DNA from: JAMXLO01 sp036265005
GTDB lineage: Bacteria; Pseudomonadota; Alphaproteobacteria; Acetobacterales; Acetobacteraceae
Length of the DNA stretch: 64,000 bases
Reading direction: 5' to 3'
NCBI GenBank assembly: GCA_036265005.1
Contig: DATAPW010000284.1
Location: 1 to 64,000, forward strand
Under the pieces are notes generated by a model that had not been told where the DNA came from, ran no database searches, and saw only the letters and a program-made list of their open reading frames with translations. This document shows, piece by piece, positions 17,309 through 26,396 of the stretch. Both the position numbers and the translations under genes were made by a program. The stretch's first letter is position 1. Every line of letters begins with the position of its first letter.

Positions 17309-17495
17309 ATTTCGAACATTCGGGAAAGTCTTCCCCGGATCGCGTTCGTCCGGACCCCAGACGATACGTTGCTGATCGCGCTGTCGCTCGGTAGCAACTC
17401 ATCGCAGATCTGGGGTAGAATCCGATTGCACGCGAACCCAGTGCGACCTGGGTCAGTCGCGCCTGCCCCGCATCGTTAAGTGATCTCCACTTTTC

Positions 17496-18809
17496 TCATG
17501 TTCGCGTCGGTGCCTGCCGCATCGATGCCTCGGTTGGTGGGGGCCTAAGGTCATCGCTCTTACGTGACAGACCAAGTCCCTGCCGGTCTTCCACAAGTGC
17601 CGCCGCCTGGTCCTGATCGTCGAAAATCGAGCGGCTGACGCCACGGTTCAAATGCTCCAAATACTGCAATACTGACTTGCGCCGATCTTCAAATGGAGTC
17701 GTGTCGCGCAAGCCAACCAGTGCAGACCGAAGGCGCCGCACGACCTGAACCGAGCTCGCGCCAAATTGCCGTATTTCGTCGAACGACAGCGCCAGATAAT
17801 CATCCCAGGTCGGTACGGGGAAGGTCACGCGAATCGTACCGGTTGAGTCTCGGGCGTAGCCGGCATCCAATTGCCGGTGACCAAGACGTCGCAACAAATC
17901 GTCGATCTGGTCGATTGCCTGCACCGCGGTTGTCGGATCATTGATGGCGGGGGACAGCGCCCGAATGGCGATGTCGACCAGCAGACGTATGGCATATTTC
18001 GGGTCCTGCTCGAAGGTACGCGTTGTCCCGAGACGAATGGCGCCCAGCAGTGTCGGTTCCGACAAACTCTGTGCGGCGCCATGCACGCTCACCAGTACAG
18101 TATCTTCCACCAGGGTCTCCCCAACGCCGCACTCGATCGACACGACTGCGCTCGCGCTTTGAGCCAGTCGGACCAACGTGTTGATGTCGATGCTGGCAAT
18201 CACGCGCGGCTCGCCGGAGTAGGTAAGTGTTTGCGTGACCGGTCCCAGATTGCCGGGCCCTTCGGCGTCACTCAATCCGTTGGCATCGGCATTGCCCGCG
18301 ATGCGGACGAACATCGCGCGAATGACCGTCCGGCCACGCGATCCTATGGTCTGCAGCACATTGTGAATCTGCAGGTCATTAACGCTGCGGATCAGCCTTA
18401 CAAACGCCAGCATGCTGGCAATGAGCAAGCTTAGAACCAATAAGGTGGAGAATAGTGGCACCGTCCCGGAGCCACCGCGCCCCGTCCACATCAGCGCGAC
18501 AAGTGCGTAGATGAATGTTGCAAAAAAGACACCGAGGCCATGATATAAGGTAGGGCTGCTAATGAACAGGATAACCAAGCGGGGCGAATACGCAAGCGCA
18601 CTGAATTGCACCATGACGAAGGCGATGGCGAACACAATCCCGGTGAGTGCCATCATCCCGGAGCTGATTGCTGAGAACAATGCTATCGCGGCCGCTTCGG
18701 ACATGCCGTGGCTGTAGCCGGGGAAGTACTCGTGTTCGAGCCGCGGCAGGATCAGGCCCGCGAGCACGCTCGCGACAGTATATACCATGGGTATCAGCCA
18801 CAATGGCAT
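17496..18809 (-). CDS. DUF2254 family predicted membrane protein, 437 aa (second copy)
   Basis: Paralogue of the 4510-5784 protein. Hydrophobic segments lie at about residues 4-22, 42-68, 78-105 and 119-141. The soluble part carries 'IRLLVDIAIRALSPAINDP' (about 270-288), 'VQAIDQIDDLLRRLG' and 'VPTWDDYLALSFDEIRQFG'. The topology and motif order are the same, but overall divergence is large and the C-terminal tail is longer, so this is not a recent duplication. The start at 18809 places the first membrane helix immediately after Met, as in relatives. Function is unknown. It is flanked by the AraC remnant and the broken SYLF gene. Confidence 0.85.
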   Translation of the reverse strand: MPLWLIPMVYTVASVLAGLILPRLEHEYFPGYSHGMSEAAAIALFSAISSGMMALTGIVFAIAFVMVQFSALAYSPRLVILFISSPTLYHGLGVFFATFIYALVALMWTGRGGSGTVPLFSTLLVLSLLIASMLAFVRLIRSVNDLQIHNVLQTIGSRGRTVIRAMFVRIAGNADANGLSDAEGPGNLGPVTQTLTYSGEPRVIASIDINTLVRLAQSASAVVSIECGVGETLVEDTVLVSVHGAAQSLSEPTLLGAIRLGTTRTFEQDPKYAIRLLVDIAIRALSPAINDPTTAVQAIDQIDDLLRRLGHRQLDAGYARDSTGTIRVTFPVPTWDDYLALSFDEIRQFGASSVQVVRRLRSALVGLRDTTPFEDRRKSVLQYLEHLNRGVSRSIFDDQDQAAALVEDRQGLGLSRKSDDLRPPPTEASMRQAPTRT

Positions 18810-18915
18810 TGGTCTGCTATCGCCTGTTGCCGACGGGCTTCATTGATTGTTTGCTTTCAGCCGGTCACGGTCCCAGCTGGATACGTGTGATCTTTGAGAC
18901 TGACCAGCACGACGC

Positions 18916-19263
18916 TCACGCGGGACGTCGGAGCGTAGCCGAAGGTCTACGCCCCGCATGCAGGCCGAAGGATGTCGCCGAGATGTTGTAATGGCGGACC
19001 GGCTTGCCGTCCGCCCCGAGTGCGCCATCGCCACTCTGGCCACCGATCAACAGGCCTGTCTTGCTGGTCTCGGGGAACACCAGGATTGCCTTGGCGCGCT
19101 TGCCGAGATCGCGAGCCTTGGGTTGCGCCGCGTATAGCACTCCGAGGGCCCGGTCCGCATCGTGATTGATCTGGCGTGCTGAGGCGGAAGCGGCTTGGGT
19201 ATCGGCAATCCTGCCCGCCAGGAGCGTCAGGGCAGCGGGCATGGATCGTCTTGTTCCGATCAT
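18916..19263 (-). pseudogene. SYLF (YSC84-like) lipid-binding domain protein, frameshifted
   Basis: From the internal Met at 19263 the frame shows the SYLF/YSC84 pattern: 'ALGVLYAAQPKARDLGKRAK', 'AILVFPETSKTGLLIGGQ', 'GDGALGADGKPVRHYNIS' and 'ATSFGLHAG'. Family proteins continue with a Q-T/S-F-G-Y-A motif. Here that motif ('TFGYA') is found only in another frame, just after a TAG, and the original frame ends in 'RRPSATLRRPA'. A frameshift near 18955 therefore removes the rest of the domain. Intact members are secreted or lipid-associated proteins of uncertain role. The upstream 53 residues of the open frame overlap the PPK2 gene end and look non-coding. Confidence 0.7.
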
Positions 19264-19306
19264 GTCTGGTTTCCGTTGCTGGCCACGTTGAGCTGACCCA
19301 GCGTGC

Positions 19307-20152
19307 TCAAGGCGGCGGCCAGGTAAGTTCCGGCACAAACTTGTAGGGGTAGTCTGGCTCCTTGTAGCCGTGCGCCTTCTGACGTTCCGGAAGCTTGATC
19401 TTCTCCCGCGGGACTTCCTCATAAGGAATATGAGCGAGCAAGTGGGTGATCGTGTTCAGGCGCGCCCGCTTCTTGTCGTTCGAATTGACGACATACCAGG
19501 GTGCCCATGGTGTATCCGTTGCCTTGAACATCTCGTCGCGCGCCCGGGAGTAGTCGTACCAGCGATTATAGGATTTCAGATCCATCGGCGACAGCTTCCA
19601 GATCTTCCGCCCGTCGTCGATACGGGATTTCAACCGACGAGTTTGCTCTTCCTCACTGACCTCCAGCCAGTATTTCAGCAGGATGATGCCGGAGTCGATG
19701 AAGGCTTTCTCCACGGGCGGGGTCAGTAGAAGAAATCGCTTCGCCTGCTCCTCGGAGCAGAAACCCATGACTCGCTCGACGCCAGCACGATTGTAATAGC
19801 TGCGGTCGAATATCACAATTTCTCCGGCGGCCGGCAGATGCTGAATGTATCGCTGGACGTAGAGTTGCGACTTCTCGCGCTCGGTCGGCGCCGGGAGCGC
19901 GACGACACGAAACACCCGGGGACTGACACGTTCGGTGATCGCCTTGATCACGCCGCCCTTGCCGGCGCCGTCTCGTCCTTCGAACAGCACGCAGACCTTC
20001 AGGCCTTTATGCGTCACCCATTGCTGGAGCTTGACCAACTCGACGTGCAGCTTGGCCAGTTCGTTCAGGTAGTCCTTCTCCCTCAGGTCACCATTGGGCG
20101 CTCCAGGGATCTCGCCTGTCTCGGCCCGCTTGGCCTTCTTCGTTGCACTCAT
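19307..20152 (-). CDS. ppk2: polyphosphate kinase 2 (PPK2 family), 281 aa
   Basis: Transfers phosphate between polyphosphate and nucleotides in the cytosol. With the start at 20152 the PPK2 features are Walker A 'GRDGAGKGG' (59-67), the lid region and Walker B 'IVIFDRSYYNRAGVERVMG' (112-130), followed by 'KYWLEVSEEEQTRRLKSR' and 'WYDYSRARDEM'. The length fits class I single-domain PPK2 enzymes. Three ATGs occur in a row; the third lies 6 nt after GGGAG and is chosen. The upstream gene on the same strand (20203-20718) is 50 nt away and may share a transcript. Whether it prefers ADP or GDP cannot be told. Confidence 0.93.
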   Translation of the reverse strand: MSATKKAKRAETGEIPGAPNGDLREKDYLNELAKLHVELVKLQQWVTHKGLKVCVLFEGRDGAGKGGVIKAITERVSPRVFRVVALPAPTEREKSQLYVQRYIQHLPAAGEIVIFDRSYYNRAGVERVMGFCSEEQAKRFLLLTPPVEKAFIDSGIILLKYWLEVSEEEQTRRLKSRIDDGRKIWKLSPMDLKSYNRWYDYSRARDEMFKATDTPWAPWYVVNSNDKKRARLNTITHLLAHIPYEEVPREKIKLPERQKAHGYKEPDYPYKFVPELTWPPP

Positions 20153-20202
20153 CATCATCTCCCAAGGCCGCGTTACTACCAAAGGCAAGCTACCCTTCAA
20201 GT

Positions 20203-20718
20203 TCAGGCCTCCGTTGAGCTCTTCGGCCAGGAGAAGAACAGGCCGACATCACCTGGCTTGCCATCAGGGTAATTGATGATCCTCGCCGCGAAGCCGAATC
20301 CGCCGGGTTTCAGGTTTTCCTTCCGGTAATCATAGACCAGATGAACTCCCGCGGGCAGTGTCCTCAGCCAGTCAGGCTCCGCTTCCTGTTTGGCTGCCTC
20401 TGCCTTGCTGGGCTTGTTGATCGGCGGCGCGCCGGCGTTGATGATTGCCCGCCCGTCGTCGGTGCAGAACGTGCTCGGGAAGGATGAGAACATCAACTCG
20501 GTCTCGCCACGCTCGAAGGCGCGCTTGATTCGGTCGAGGCCGGATTTAATGATTTCATCCGTCAGGCGGAAATTGTCGAGGCGCTTTTTGAACTCAACGA
20601 GTTCCTCCTCCTTGCGCCGCTGAAGTTGTTCTAAAGCTTCGTTGTCACGACGCCGCTGTGCATCACGCTCCGCAAACAGCGCGGTTACCGAAAGGGTCTG
20701 GCCCGATTCATTCGGCAT
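20203..20718 (-). CDS. hypothetical protein with coiled coil, 171 aa
   Basis: I do not recognise the family. Residues about 15-75 are strongly charged and heptad-like ('RRRDNEALEQLQRRKEEELV'), predicting a coiled coil. The C-terminal half (about 115-165) is globular, with 'LPAGVHLVYDYRKENLKPGG' and 'NYPDGKPGDVGLFFSWP'. There is no signal peptide, so it is probably cytosolic. A strong ribosome binding site (GGAGG, 7 nt upstream) fixes the start at 20718. It is 50 nt upstream of ppk2 on the same strand, so the two are probably co-transcribed. It could be a stress-linked partner of polyphosphate metabolism, but this is only positional. Confidence 0.7.
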   Translation of the reverse strand: MPNESGQTLSVTALFAERDAQRRRDNEALEQLQRRKEEELVEFKKRLDNFRLTDEIIKSGLDRIKRAFERGETELMFSSFPSTFCTDDGRAIINAGAPPINKPSKAEAAKQEAEPDWLRTLPAGVHLVYDYRKENLKPGGFGFAARIINYPDGKPGDVGLFFSWPKSSTEA

Positions 20719-21162
20719 GACAGCCTCCTTCCTCAGTTCTGTGCGGTGTGATCAAGCGGGAACTCTGGCGCGAATTGGCTCGACCAACGGTATCCTGCTC
20801 CGACCGACATCAGCGTGACCCGATTGGCTGAGCAAGGTCAAGCATTCTGACAGGTGGCGACCTCCCCCCCTTGCGCACCGCGGCCTTCAGCACGGCATGG
20901 TCGCGGTTCCGGTGAACTGGTATCAATGGCCACACGATTTGACAGTAGCCCTCATCATCATTGCCTGGCTTGAGGGATGCGCGCCATACCGTATGAGTAC
21001 CCGACCACCGGCAGAGTCGCTGAACGTCACCAGATGAAGCGGTGAGGGCGGCCGCTCGTCATACGGCCGACTTGACTGCGCGGGACCTTCGCAGCTCTCC
21101 GCTCGAACAACCAGCTGCGTTGGAGGCCGATAGGCGAGAACCTCCGACTGAAGGAGAACAGA

Positions 21163-22833
21163 GTGTCCGATGGAGCCTGTGTTTTGGGGTATCCGGTTCG
21201 CTGGCTGACATCCGATGCCGTGGCCGGCATCACGCTGGCGGCCTACGGCATCCCTGTATCGCTGGCCTATGCAACCTTGGCCGGGCTGCCGCCGCAGGTC
21301 GGGGTCTATGGCTACCTGATGGGTGGCCTTGGCTATGCGTTGGCCGGCTCGTCCCGCTATCTCGCTATCGGCCCGACCTCGGCGATCTCGCTGATGATTG
21401 CGGGCATCGTTGGCGACATGGCAGGCGACAGTGTCGCGCGCTACACGGGTATCGCCACCGCCGCGGCGGTCGGGGTCGGCGTGTTTTGCCTGATCGCATG
21501 GCTGTTCAGGCTCAGCGTGTTGGTCAAACTGATCAGTGATAGCGTTCTCACCGGGTTCAAGGCCGGTGCCGGTTTGACCATCACGATCACGCAGTTGCCG
21601 GCACTGCTCGGTGTCGCTGGCGGCGGCCACAACGTCCCAGATCGGCTTTTCGCTCTGGCCGGACAGCTTGGCGGGACGAACCTGCCGACGCTCGCGGTCG
21701 GTGTCGCGGCACTGGCGCTGTTGTGGTGCGGTGAGCAATGGCTTCCCGGTCGCCCTGTCGCACTCGCGGTGGTCGCGCTGTCGATCGTCATAGTATCACT
21801 GTTCGAGCTGACACGGTTCAAGGTAATGGTCACTGGTGCTATTCCACCGGGGCTGCCATTACCATCCTTGCCGACGGTGAGGTTGCGCGATCAGGACGGT
21901 ATCGTCGCGCTGGCAGCGGGATGCATGCTGCTTGCCTACATTGAAGGCGTCGCGGCGGCCCGTGCGTTCGCGACGAAGCATCATGAGACGATTGACCCGC
22001 GGCGGGAGCTGCTAGGTCTCGCCGCGGCAAACCTCGCGACGGCGGCCGTCGGCGGTTATCCGGTAGCAGGCGGTCTCTCGCAGACTGCGGTGAATGAAGG
22101 AGCAGGTGCGCGCTCCCGCATATCTCTGGTGTTTGCTTCACTAACGCTTGCGCTGTGTCTGATGTTCTTCACCACATTACTCGCGGACCTGCCGAAGGCG
22201 GTGCTGGCGGCGGTCGTGTTGATGGCCGTAGCTGGGCTCATCGATGTCCGGGCTCATGTACGCATGTGGCGCGCGAGCCGCATCGATTTTTTCAACGCGT
22301 TGGCCGCTCTGATCGGGGTGCTGCTACTCGGCATCTTGCAGGGGATCCTGCTTGCAGCCCTGATCTCAGTTCTGCTGCTGCTTGCGCTGTCATCGAGACC
22401 TCACGTGGCATTCCTGGGACGAATTCCTGGTACAATGCGGTATTCGGACATGCAGCGCCATCCGGACAATGAGCAGCCGGCCGGCGTGCTCGCCTGTAGA
22501 CCTGAGGCTTCGCTGCTGTATCTGAATGCCGATTACGTAATGGAGCGGATTCTTGCGCAAGTTGATATGGTGAATATGCAAGGCATCCGGAACGTGGTCT
22601 GCGATCTTTCCGCGTCTCCGACGATGGATCTGGCCGGGGCACGAATGCTTGCCGAGCTGTACAGAAACCTGAGCGATCGCAGCATTGGACTGACCGTCAC
22701 CAATGTGCATGGGCGCGTGCGTGACCTTCTGCGCGCCGAGGGGCTCGATGGCAGAATTCAAGGTATCGCTCGCGGCACGCTGCTGGAACATGAATTGGCT
22801 GCGTTCAATTTGGCCCAGGGGGGTGGGGTCTGA
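21163..22833 (+). CDS. SulP-family anion transporter with STAS domain, 556 aa
   Basis: Inner-membrane anion transporter. About 12-14 hydrophobic segments in residues 15-405 include the SulP signature region 'AAYGIPVSLAYATLAGLPPQ' (26-45) and 'YLAIGPTSAISLM'. A C-terminal STAS domain (about 425-545) contains 'NVVCDLSASPTMDLAGARML', but the usual conserved Ser/Asp phospho-site is altered. Family members carry sulfate, bicarbonate or dicarboxylates; the substrate is not readable here. The GTG start at 21163 has GGAGAA just upstream. With two carbonic anhydrases elsewhere in the window, bicarbonate is a possibility but they are not neighbours. Confidence 0.9.
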   Translation: MSDGACVLGYPVRWLTSDAVAGITLAAYGIPVSLAYATLAGLPPQVGVYGYLMGGLGYALAGSSRYLAIGPTSAISLMIAGIVGDMAGDSVARYTGIATAAAVGVGVFCLIAWLFRLSVLVKLISDSVLTGFKAGAGLTITITQLPALLGVAGGGHNVPDRLFALAGQLGGTNLPTLAVGVAALALLWCGEQWLPGRPVALAVVALSIVIVSLFELTRFKVMVTGAIPPGLPLPSLPTVRLRDQDGIVALAAGCMLLAYIEGVAAARAFATKHHETIDPRRELLGLAAANLATAAVGGYPVAGGLSQTAVNEGAGARSRISLVFASLTLALCLMFFTTLLADLPKAVLAAVVLMAVAGLIDVRAHVRMWRASRIDFFNALAALIGVLLLGILQGILLAALISVLLLLALSSRPHVAFLGRIPGTMRYSDMQRHPDNEQPAGVLACRPEASLLYLNADYVMERILAQVDMVNMQGIRNVVCDLSASPTMDLAGARMLAELYRNLSDRSIGLTVTNVHGRVRDLLRAEGLDGRIQGIARGTLLEHELAAFNLAQGGGV

Positions 22834-22933
22834 CGAGCTGCGCAGGCTTGCGAATCTGTGTGCCGGGTGCTGGTTCTGCATGTTGCCGCCTGTGCCGGAC
22901 AGGGCCAGCGTCATGCGGTGCGACCGGCAACCG

Positions 22934-23263
22934 TCACCTCGCCTGGTCTCCAGTCGCTAGCTGGAGGGCGCGGACACCGACTGCCGCGACCAGGCCGGTC
23001 AGAAGGATGCCGCTGAAGCCGATCGCCACGGCAATCAGGCGCGCGCCCAAGCGCACCGGGACCAAGTCTCCGTACCCGATCGTAAGCCCTGTGACGAAGG
23101 TGAAATACGTAGCGTCGCTCGCGGACCATCCCTCGAGATAGCCGACGAATATGCCAAGTGCCAATTGAACGACGATGAGTCCGGATAATATTGGCCAAAT
23201 CACGCGCAGTTCCATCCAAAGTGCCAAGAGAAAGCGTCGCCTTAGTTCGACCGGCCGGACCAT
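22934..23263 (-). CDS. two-transmembrane potassium channel, 109 aa
   Basis: Small Ion_trans_2/KcsA-like channel subunit. A first helix (about residues 24-42), a pore helix and the selectivity filter TIGYGD (61-66), then a second helix (about 73-96). It probably forms a tetramer in the inner membrane and passes K+. It has no cytosolic RCK or cyclic-nucleotide domain, so gating is not evident. The start at 23263 is chosen because GGAGG lies 6 nt upstream; the frame continues to 23311 but without family sequence. It is convergent with the SulP gene. Confidence 0.88.
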   Translation of the reverse strand: MVRPVELRRRFLLALWMELRVIWPILSGLIVVQLALGIFVGYLEGWSASDATYFTFVTGLTIGYGDLVPVRLGARLIAVAIGFSGILLTGLVAAVGVRALQLATGDQAR

Positions 23264-23447
23264 GGTTTCCTCCGATGCCCAGTATATTGCGCGCCCAGCC
23301 CGGCTGCCCACGTGTCGCGGATGAGCTGGATGCCGAAGCGTGGGAAGGCATGGCCGTGCGCGTCGGGTCTATAGCGCCGGATATCAAAGGCATTCCCTGC
23401 ACTAACATCCGGCCATTGCGTAGCAATGGTGCGTGAAGTGTCGCCAG

Positions 23448-24200
23448 CTAGTCAATCTGTCTGGTTTTGGTAGTAGTCGCCGGGCCTGGCGGCCTTCTGA
23501 GTCTGTCTGCCAATATATAGATGCTGATCAGCAGCACCCAGCACGGAAACACAAACAAGACCCAGTCGAGATAGTTGCTGCCGATAAGCAAAAACGCTGC
23601 GGCGGCGTAGCCCAGCAAGGCAATCCATCGGGCAGTAACACGGGTGCGGATCGCCAAGGTGGAAGTCGTGATCATGAACACGGCTGCCATCTTGAAGGCA
23701 TAGATGTGCATGATGTCGTAGGTAAATGCGCGTGCAAAAGCGAAGGAGGACAGATTGGACAATGCATCCGGCGAGACGGAATAGGCTCTGACAAGCCCCC
23801 CAGCAGACGCGGCTGCGACAAACATCATGCCGAGGAACATGAGGCCGCTGCCGAGAAAGACGGTTGCAAAGAATTTGTCCTCCATCGCCCCGAGGCGATC
23901 ACGTAGAACACCGAGGAACCACATGAAGGCGACGCCGGCTATCGGCACCAAATTCAGCGCCAGAGATACCTTTGCGGAGCTATGTTTCAGCCATTCACCG
24001 ACTTCCATCGGGTCGGATGGAACCGAGAGGTGGAGCAGCCAGAGGCTGGTGATCAGCAGGATTGAGAAGATGATGCCGGCTATGGCGGCGGCGCGGGGCG
24101 TCTTGAGCGCGTCGCGCACCAGGGATGTTGGGGTGTCGGGTAGAATCGCGCCTGGGACGCCCTGGCTCACGATCAATCGGCCGAGAACGCGTATGCGCAC
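23448..24200 (-). CDS. hypothetical integral membrane protein, 250 aa
   Basis: No named family recognised. About six hydrophobic segments are visible (about residues 38-58, 77-98, 110-135, 165-185, 190-205, 212-230). The N-terminal segment contains 'DALKTPRAAAIAGIIFS', a pattern I recall from uncharacterised actinobacterial and proteobacterial membrane proteins. A short cationic C-terminal tail follows the last helix. There is no signal for substrate or enzymatic function. The neighbouring K+ channel on the same strand lies 184 nt downstream, so a shared transcript is possible but unproven. Confidence 0.7.
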   Translation of the reverse strand: MRIRVLGRLIVSQGVPGAILPDTPTSLVRDALKTPRAAAIAGIIFSILLITSLWLLHLSVPSDPMEVGEWLKHSSAKVSLALNLVPIAGVAFMWFLGVLRDRLGAMEDKFFATVFLGSGLMFLGMMFVAAASAGGLVRAYSVSPDALSNLSSFAFARAFTYDIMHIYAFKMAAVFMITTSTLAIRTRVTARWIALLGYAAAAFLLIGSNYLDWVLFVFPCWVLLISIYILADRLRRPPGPATTTKTRQID

Positions 24201-24841
24201 ACCGAACCATCGACAGTTCCGGACATGTCGTTACCCATCACCTGGCCTTGTATCACCCCCACTTTGGATTTGCGATCGGAAGATGCCATCGGGGACGAGG
24301 GTGGTCGAGTAAAATGGGGATCGGATTATCCGGGGCACTCGAATGGGGCAACGCTTAGCTGCACGACTTGCCGGTCACGTCACCTAGACCACCATTCCGG
24401 GAACTGTCTCGCACCAGCGTCCATGTACGCCGGAGCCAGTCCCGGAAACCTGCATGTTGCCTCGATAGGTGCCGTCCCATGGCACCGTGAGTGCTGGCGC
24501 AATTGCGCTGCTTAGTCAGGACTTTGGCTCCGTGACGCATCCCGCCAACGCAAATCCACCGATTACGGCACCGACTCCGAGGCCATGAGGCGAGATCATA
24601 TTGCGCTTCCTCCGCACTTCTTCACGCCGGACGATCCAGCGTAGCTGCCGAGACCGCGGAGACTGGTGGCAGTTCACCATGCTTCCGGGCACGCGCACGC
24701 ACGAGGTCGGAGAGTGCCAGAATGGCGACCAGCTCTCCATCGCGCGGTGATCGCCCCATCGCCCTATTGCAGCCCTATCATTTGCTCCGACCATTGAGGC
24801 TCGCCCCACTTGTAGCCTGACATATTCTCCCTCTGTTGGCG
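24201..24841. other. intergenic region without recognisable gene
   Basis: About 640 bases. One frame on the minus strand (24516-24809) ends in a Gly/Ala-rich stretch with a lipobox-like 'LAGC', but there is no convincing start or family, so it is not called. Nothing else was seen. Confidence 0.4.
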
Positions 24842-25387
24842 CTACTCTGGCGGCGGCTCGACGTAGCCAGGCGGATAGGTCGGCGGAGGAGCTGCATAGG
24901 TGCTCGACTGGGCCGCGGAATTCGCGGCCGCACCGACAACAGCGCCAACCGCGACGCCCGCCGCGACGCCACCCCAGTTCGGTCCGCTGTTGTAGTTGCC
25001 GTAGCAGCAGCCCCCTCCGGTGTTGACGTTCACATTCCGGTTCGTGTTGACATTCGCAGTCCGGTTGGTGTTGACGTTTGCGGTCCGGTTCGTATTGACG
25101 TTCCTGTTGCCAGTGTTAGCCGCGTCCCGATGGAAGTCGTTGCTATTGAAATTACCGCCGCGGTTGCCGCCGCCGGCGGCGCGCTGCCCACCACCGCCCG
25201 CAGGCCGTTGAGCGCCGCCGCCACGTCCACGATTCTGCACCAGGATCAGTCCGTTGTCATCGGGTTGAACAACCGTGTCGATCCATCGCGAAACGCTGTC
25301 CGGCGCGAATGGTGCTACTCCTGCCGCCGTGGCGCTACCCGCGAACGCCATGGCGGTCGCGAACAACAATGTGGCTCTCTTGTGCAT
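24842..25387 (-). CDS. secreted Asn/Gly-rich repeat protein, 181 aa
   Basis: Exported protein of unknown function. The signal peptide MHKRATLLFATAMAFAGSATA is followed by 'APDSVSRWIDTVVQ'. Next comes a Gly/Arg-rich stretch (about 50-75), then tandem octapeptides of the type TNRTANVN (about 93-122). A Cys-Cys-Tyr patch, a Gly/Ala glycine-zipper-like segment (about 142-162) and a Pro-rich tail end the protein. The start at 25387 is set by the signal peptide; the longer frame is unlikely. It begins 1 nt after the stop of 25389-25742, so the two form an operon. The zipper could insert in or line a membrane; an envelope or matrix role is inference. Confidence 0.7.
   Translation of the reverse strand: MHKRATLLFATAMAFAGSATAAGVAPFAPDSVSRWIDTVVQPDDNGLILVQNRGRGGGAQRPAGGGGQRAAGGGNRGGNFNSNDFHRDAANTGNRNVNTNRTANVNTNRTANVNTNRNVNVNTGGGCCYGNYNSGPNWGGVAAGVAVGAVVGAAANSAAQSSTYAAPPPTYPPGYVEPPPE
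25022..25107. repeat. 24-nt in-frame tandem repeat, about 3.5 copies
   Basis: Consecutive 24-base units (25022-25045, 25046-25069, 25070-25093 and a partial unit to 25107) differ at a few positions. They encode the octapeptide repeat TNRTANVN on the minus strand. The unit length is a multiple of three, so copy-number change by slippage would keep the reading frame. This is a coding repeat, not a CRISPR. Confidence 0.85.
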
Positions 25388-25388
25388 T

Positions 25389-25742
25389 TCACCGCCCCAG
25401 ATACTTGGCTTGAAGCGCCTTGAAGTCCGCGATCGCCTGCGAGCAGTCCTTATGATCGAAATCATGCGCCGTCCCGTAGCCGAACGAGCCGCTGTAAACG
25501 AACGCAGCCTGCAGTCCGAAATGCAGGCTCACTTGAGTCGCAAGGTCGATGGCGCCCTGGCCGACTTGCGGTTGATCCGCTTCGCTGGAACAGGCGTAAG
25601 CCTCGCCAGACATCACACCAAGCTTGCGGATACCTGTCATGAACGCCTCGTCGGCATCACTCCCCTTTCTTGGTGGGTTGTCGGCCAACACAGGGACAGC
25701 GCATGTGGCCGCCAGAAGGCAAGCCGCAAGTATGGTTCGCAT
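25389..25742 (-). CDS. small secreted protein, 117 aa
   Basis: Signal peptide MRTILAACLLAATCAVPVLA, then a mature domain of about 97 residues with two cysteines ('AYACSSEA' and 'HKDCSQAI') that could form one disulfide in the periplasm. It contains 'LATQVSLHFGLQAAFVYSG'. No family recognised. The start at 25742 follows a strong GAGGAGG ribosome binding site; the longer frame to 25790 lacks support. Its stop is 1 nt before the start of the Asn-rich secreted protein, so both are probably translated from one message and act in the same compartment. Confidence 0.7.
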   Translation of the reverse strand: MRTILAACLLAATCAVPVLADNPPRKGSDADEAFMTGIRKLGVMSGEAYACSSEADQPQVGQGAIDLATQVSLHFGLQAAFVYSGSFGYGTAHDFDHKDCSQAIADFKALQAKYLGR

Positions 25743-26016
25743 TGGTTCCTCCTCTATCGATGTTTGAGCTGTCTGCAGCACTGTCGTCATGGGCTAATGG
25801 CTGCGAGGGCAGCCATTGCGTCGCCGGTCGCGATGCCGCAGCCGGGTTGCCAGTCGATCCGCGAGTCAGGCAGGTTGCAATGGGTCTGGGCGATGTGCGA
25901 CGCCTCGCGCAGTGTGGGGGTAACCACAACAACTCGGTTCTGTAGCCGCGGCTGGTTCATCCGCAGTCGCTTTATTCGGAGGCGCTCGTCGGTCCCGTGG
26001 ATTTGAATCCAAGTCT

Positions 26017-26316
26017 CTAGCTTTTGGTGTCCTTATAAATCAGAGCGTTGAGGACTGCAACTGAGCGTTTTCGGGATAGCCGCTCATTATAATACGGAAA
26101 ACCCACGGCCCGCTTGGCGTTCGCGCGGTTTCCTAGGACGTCGCACGGATGGATTCTACCGGGTTGCATTCCGCAAGAAGCCACTCCAATCGACGGTATC
26201 TCGTGCGCGCCACAATACTCGGTGCCGCGGTCGGGGAGGACCGTGTCGACGCGGATCCCGTGTTCGTCGAAGAACGGGATCGCTCGGTCGTTGAGGATGT
26301 CGGCCGCGGTCATCAA
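26017..26316 (-). pseudogene. IS481/IS3-type integrase-core remnant
   Basis: The first 36 residues match the rve/DDE core of IS481-like transposases: 'LNDRAIPFFDEHGIRVDTVL' and 'PDRGTEYCG', the latter holding the second catalytic Asp. After 'GAHE' the sequence loses similarity, and neither the first Asp nor the final Glu region is present. It is a truncated relic with no visible terminal repeats. Confidence 0.7.
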
Positions 26317-26396
26317 TAGCCTAGAGTGGCCCTGGACCCGAGCGGCTTGCGTGCGTGCTCGGCGCCAAATGCGGCCGTCCGCAGTTCAGACCGCAG

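Noticed and set aside
20923..21738. 271-codon minus-strand frame
   Set aside because: Antisense to the SulP transporter; Asp/Arg/Gln-rich shadow sequence without a family.
25022..25107. Possible CRISPR-like regular repeat
   Set aside because: The 24-nt units are directly adjacent without spacers and encode an in-frame octapeptide.
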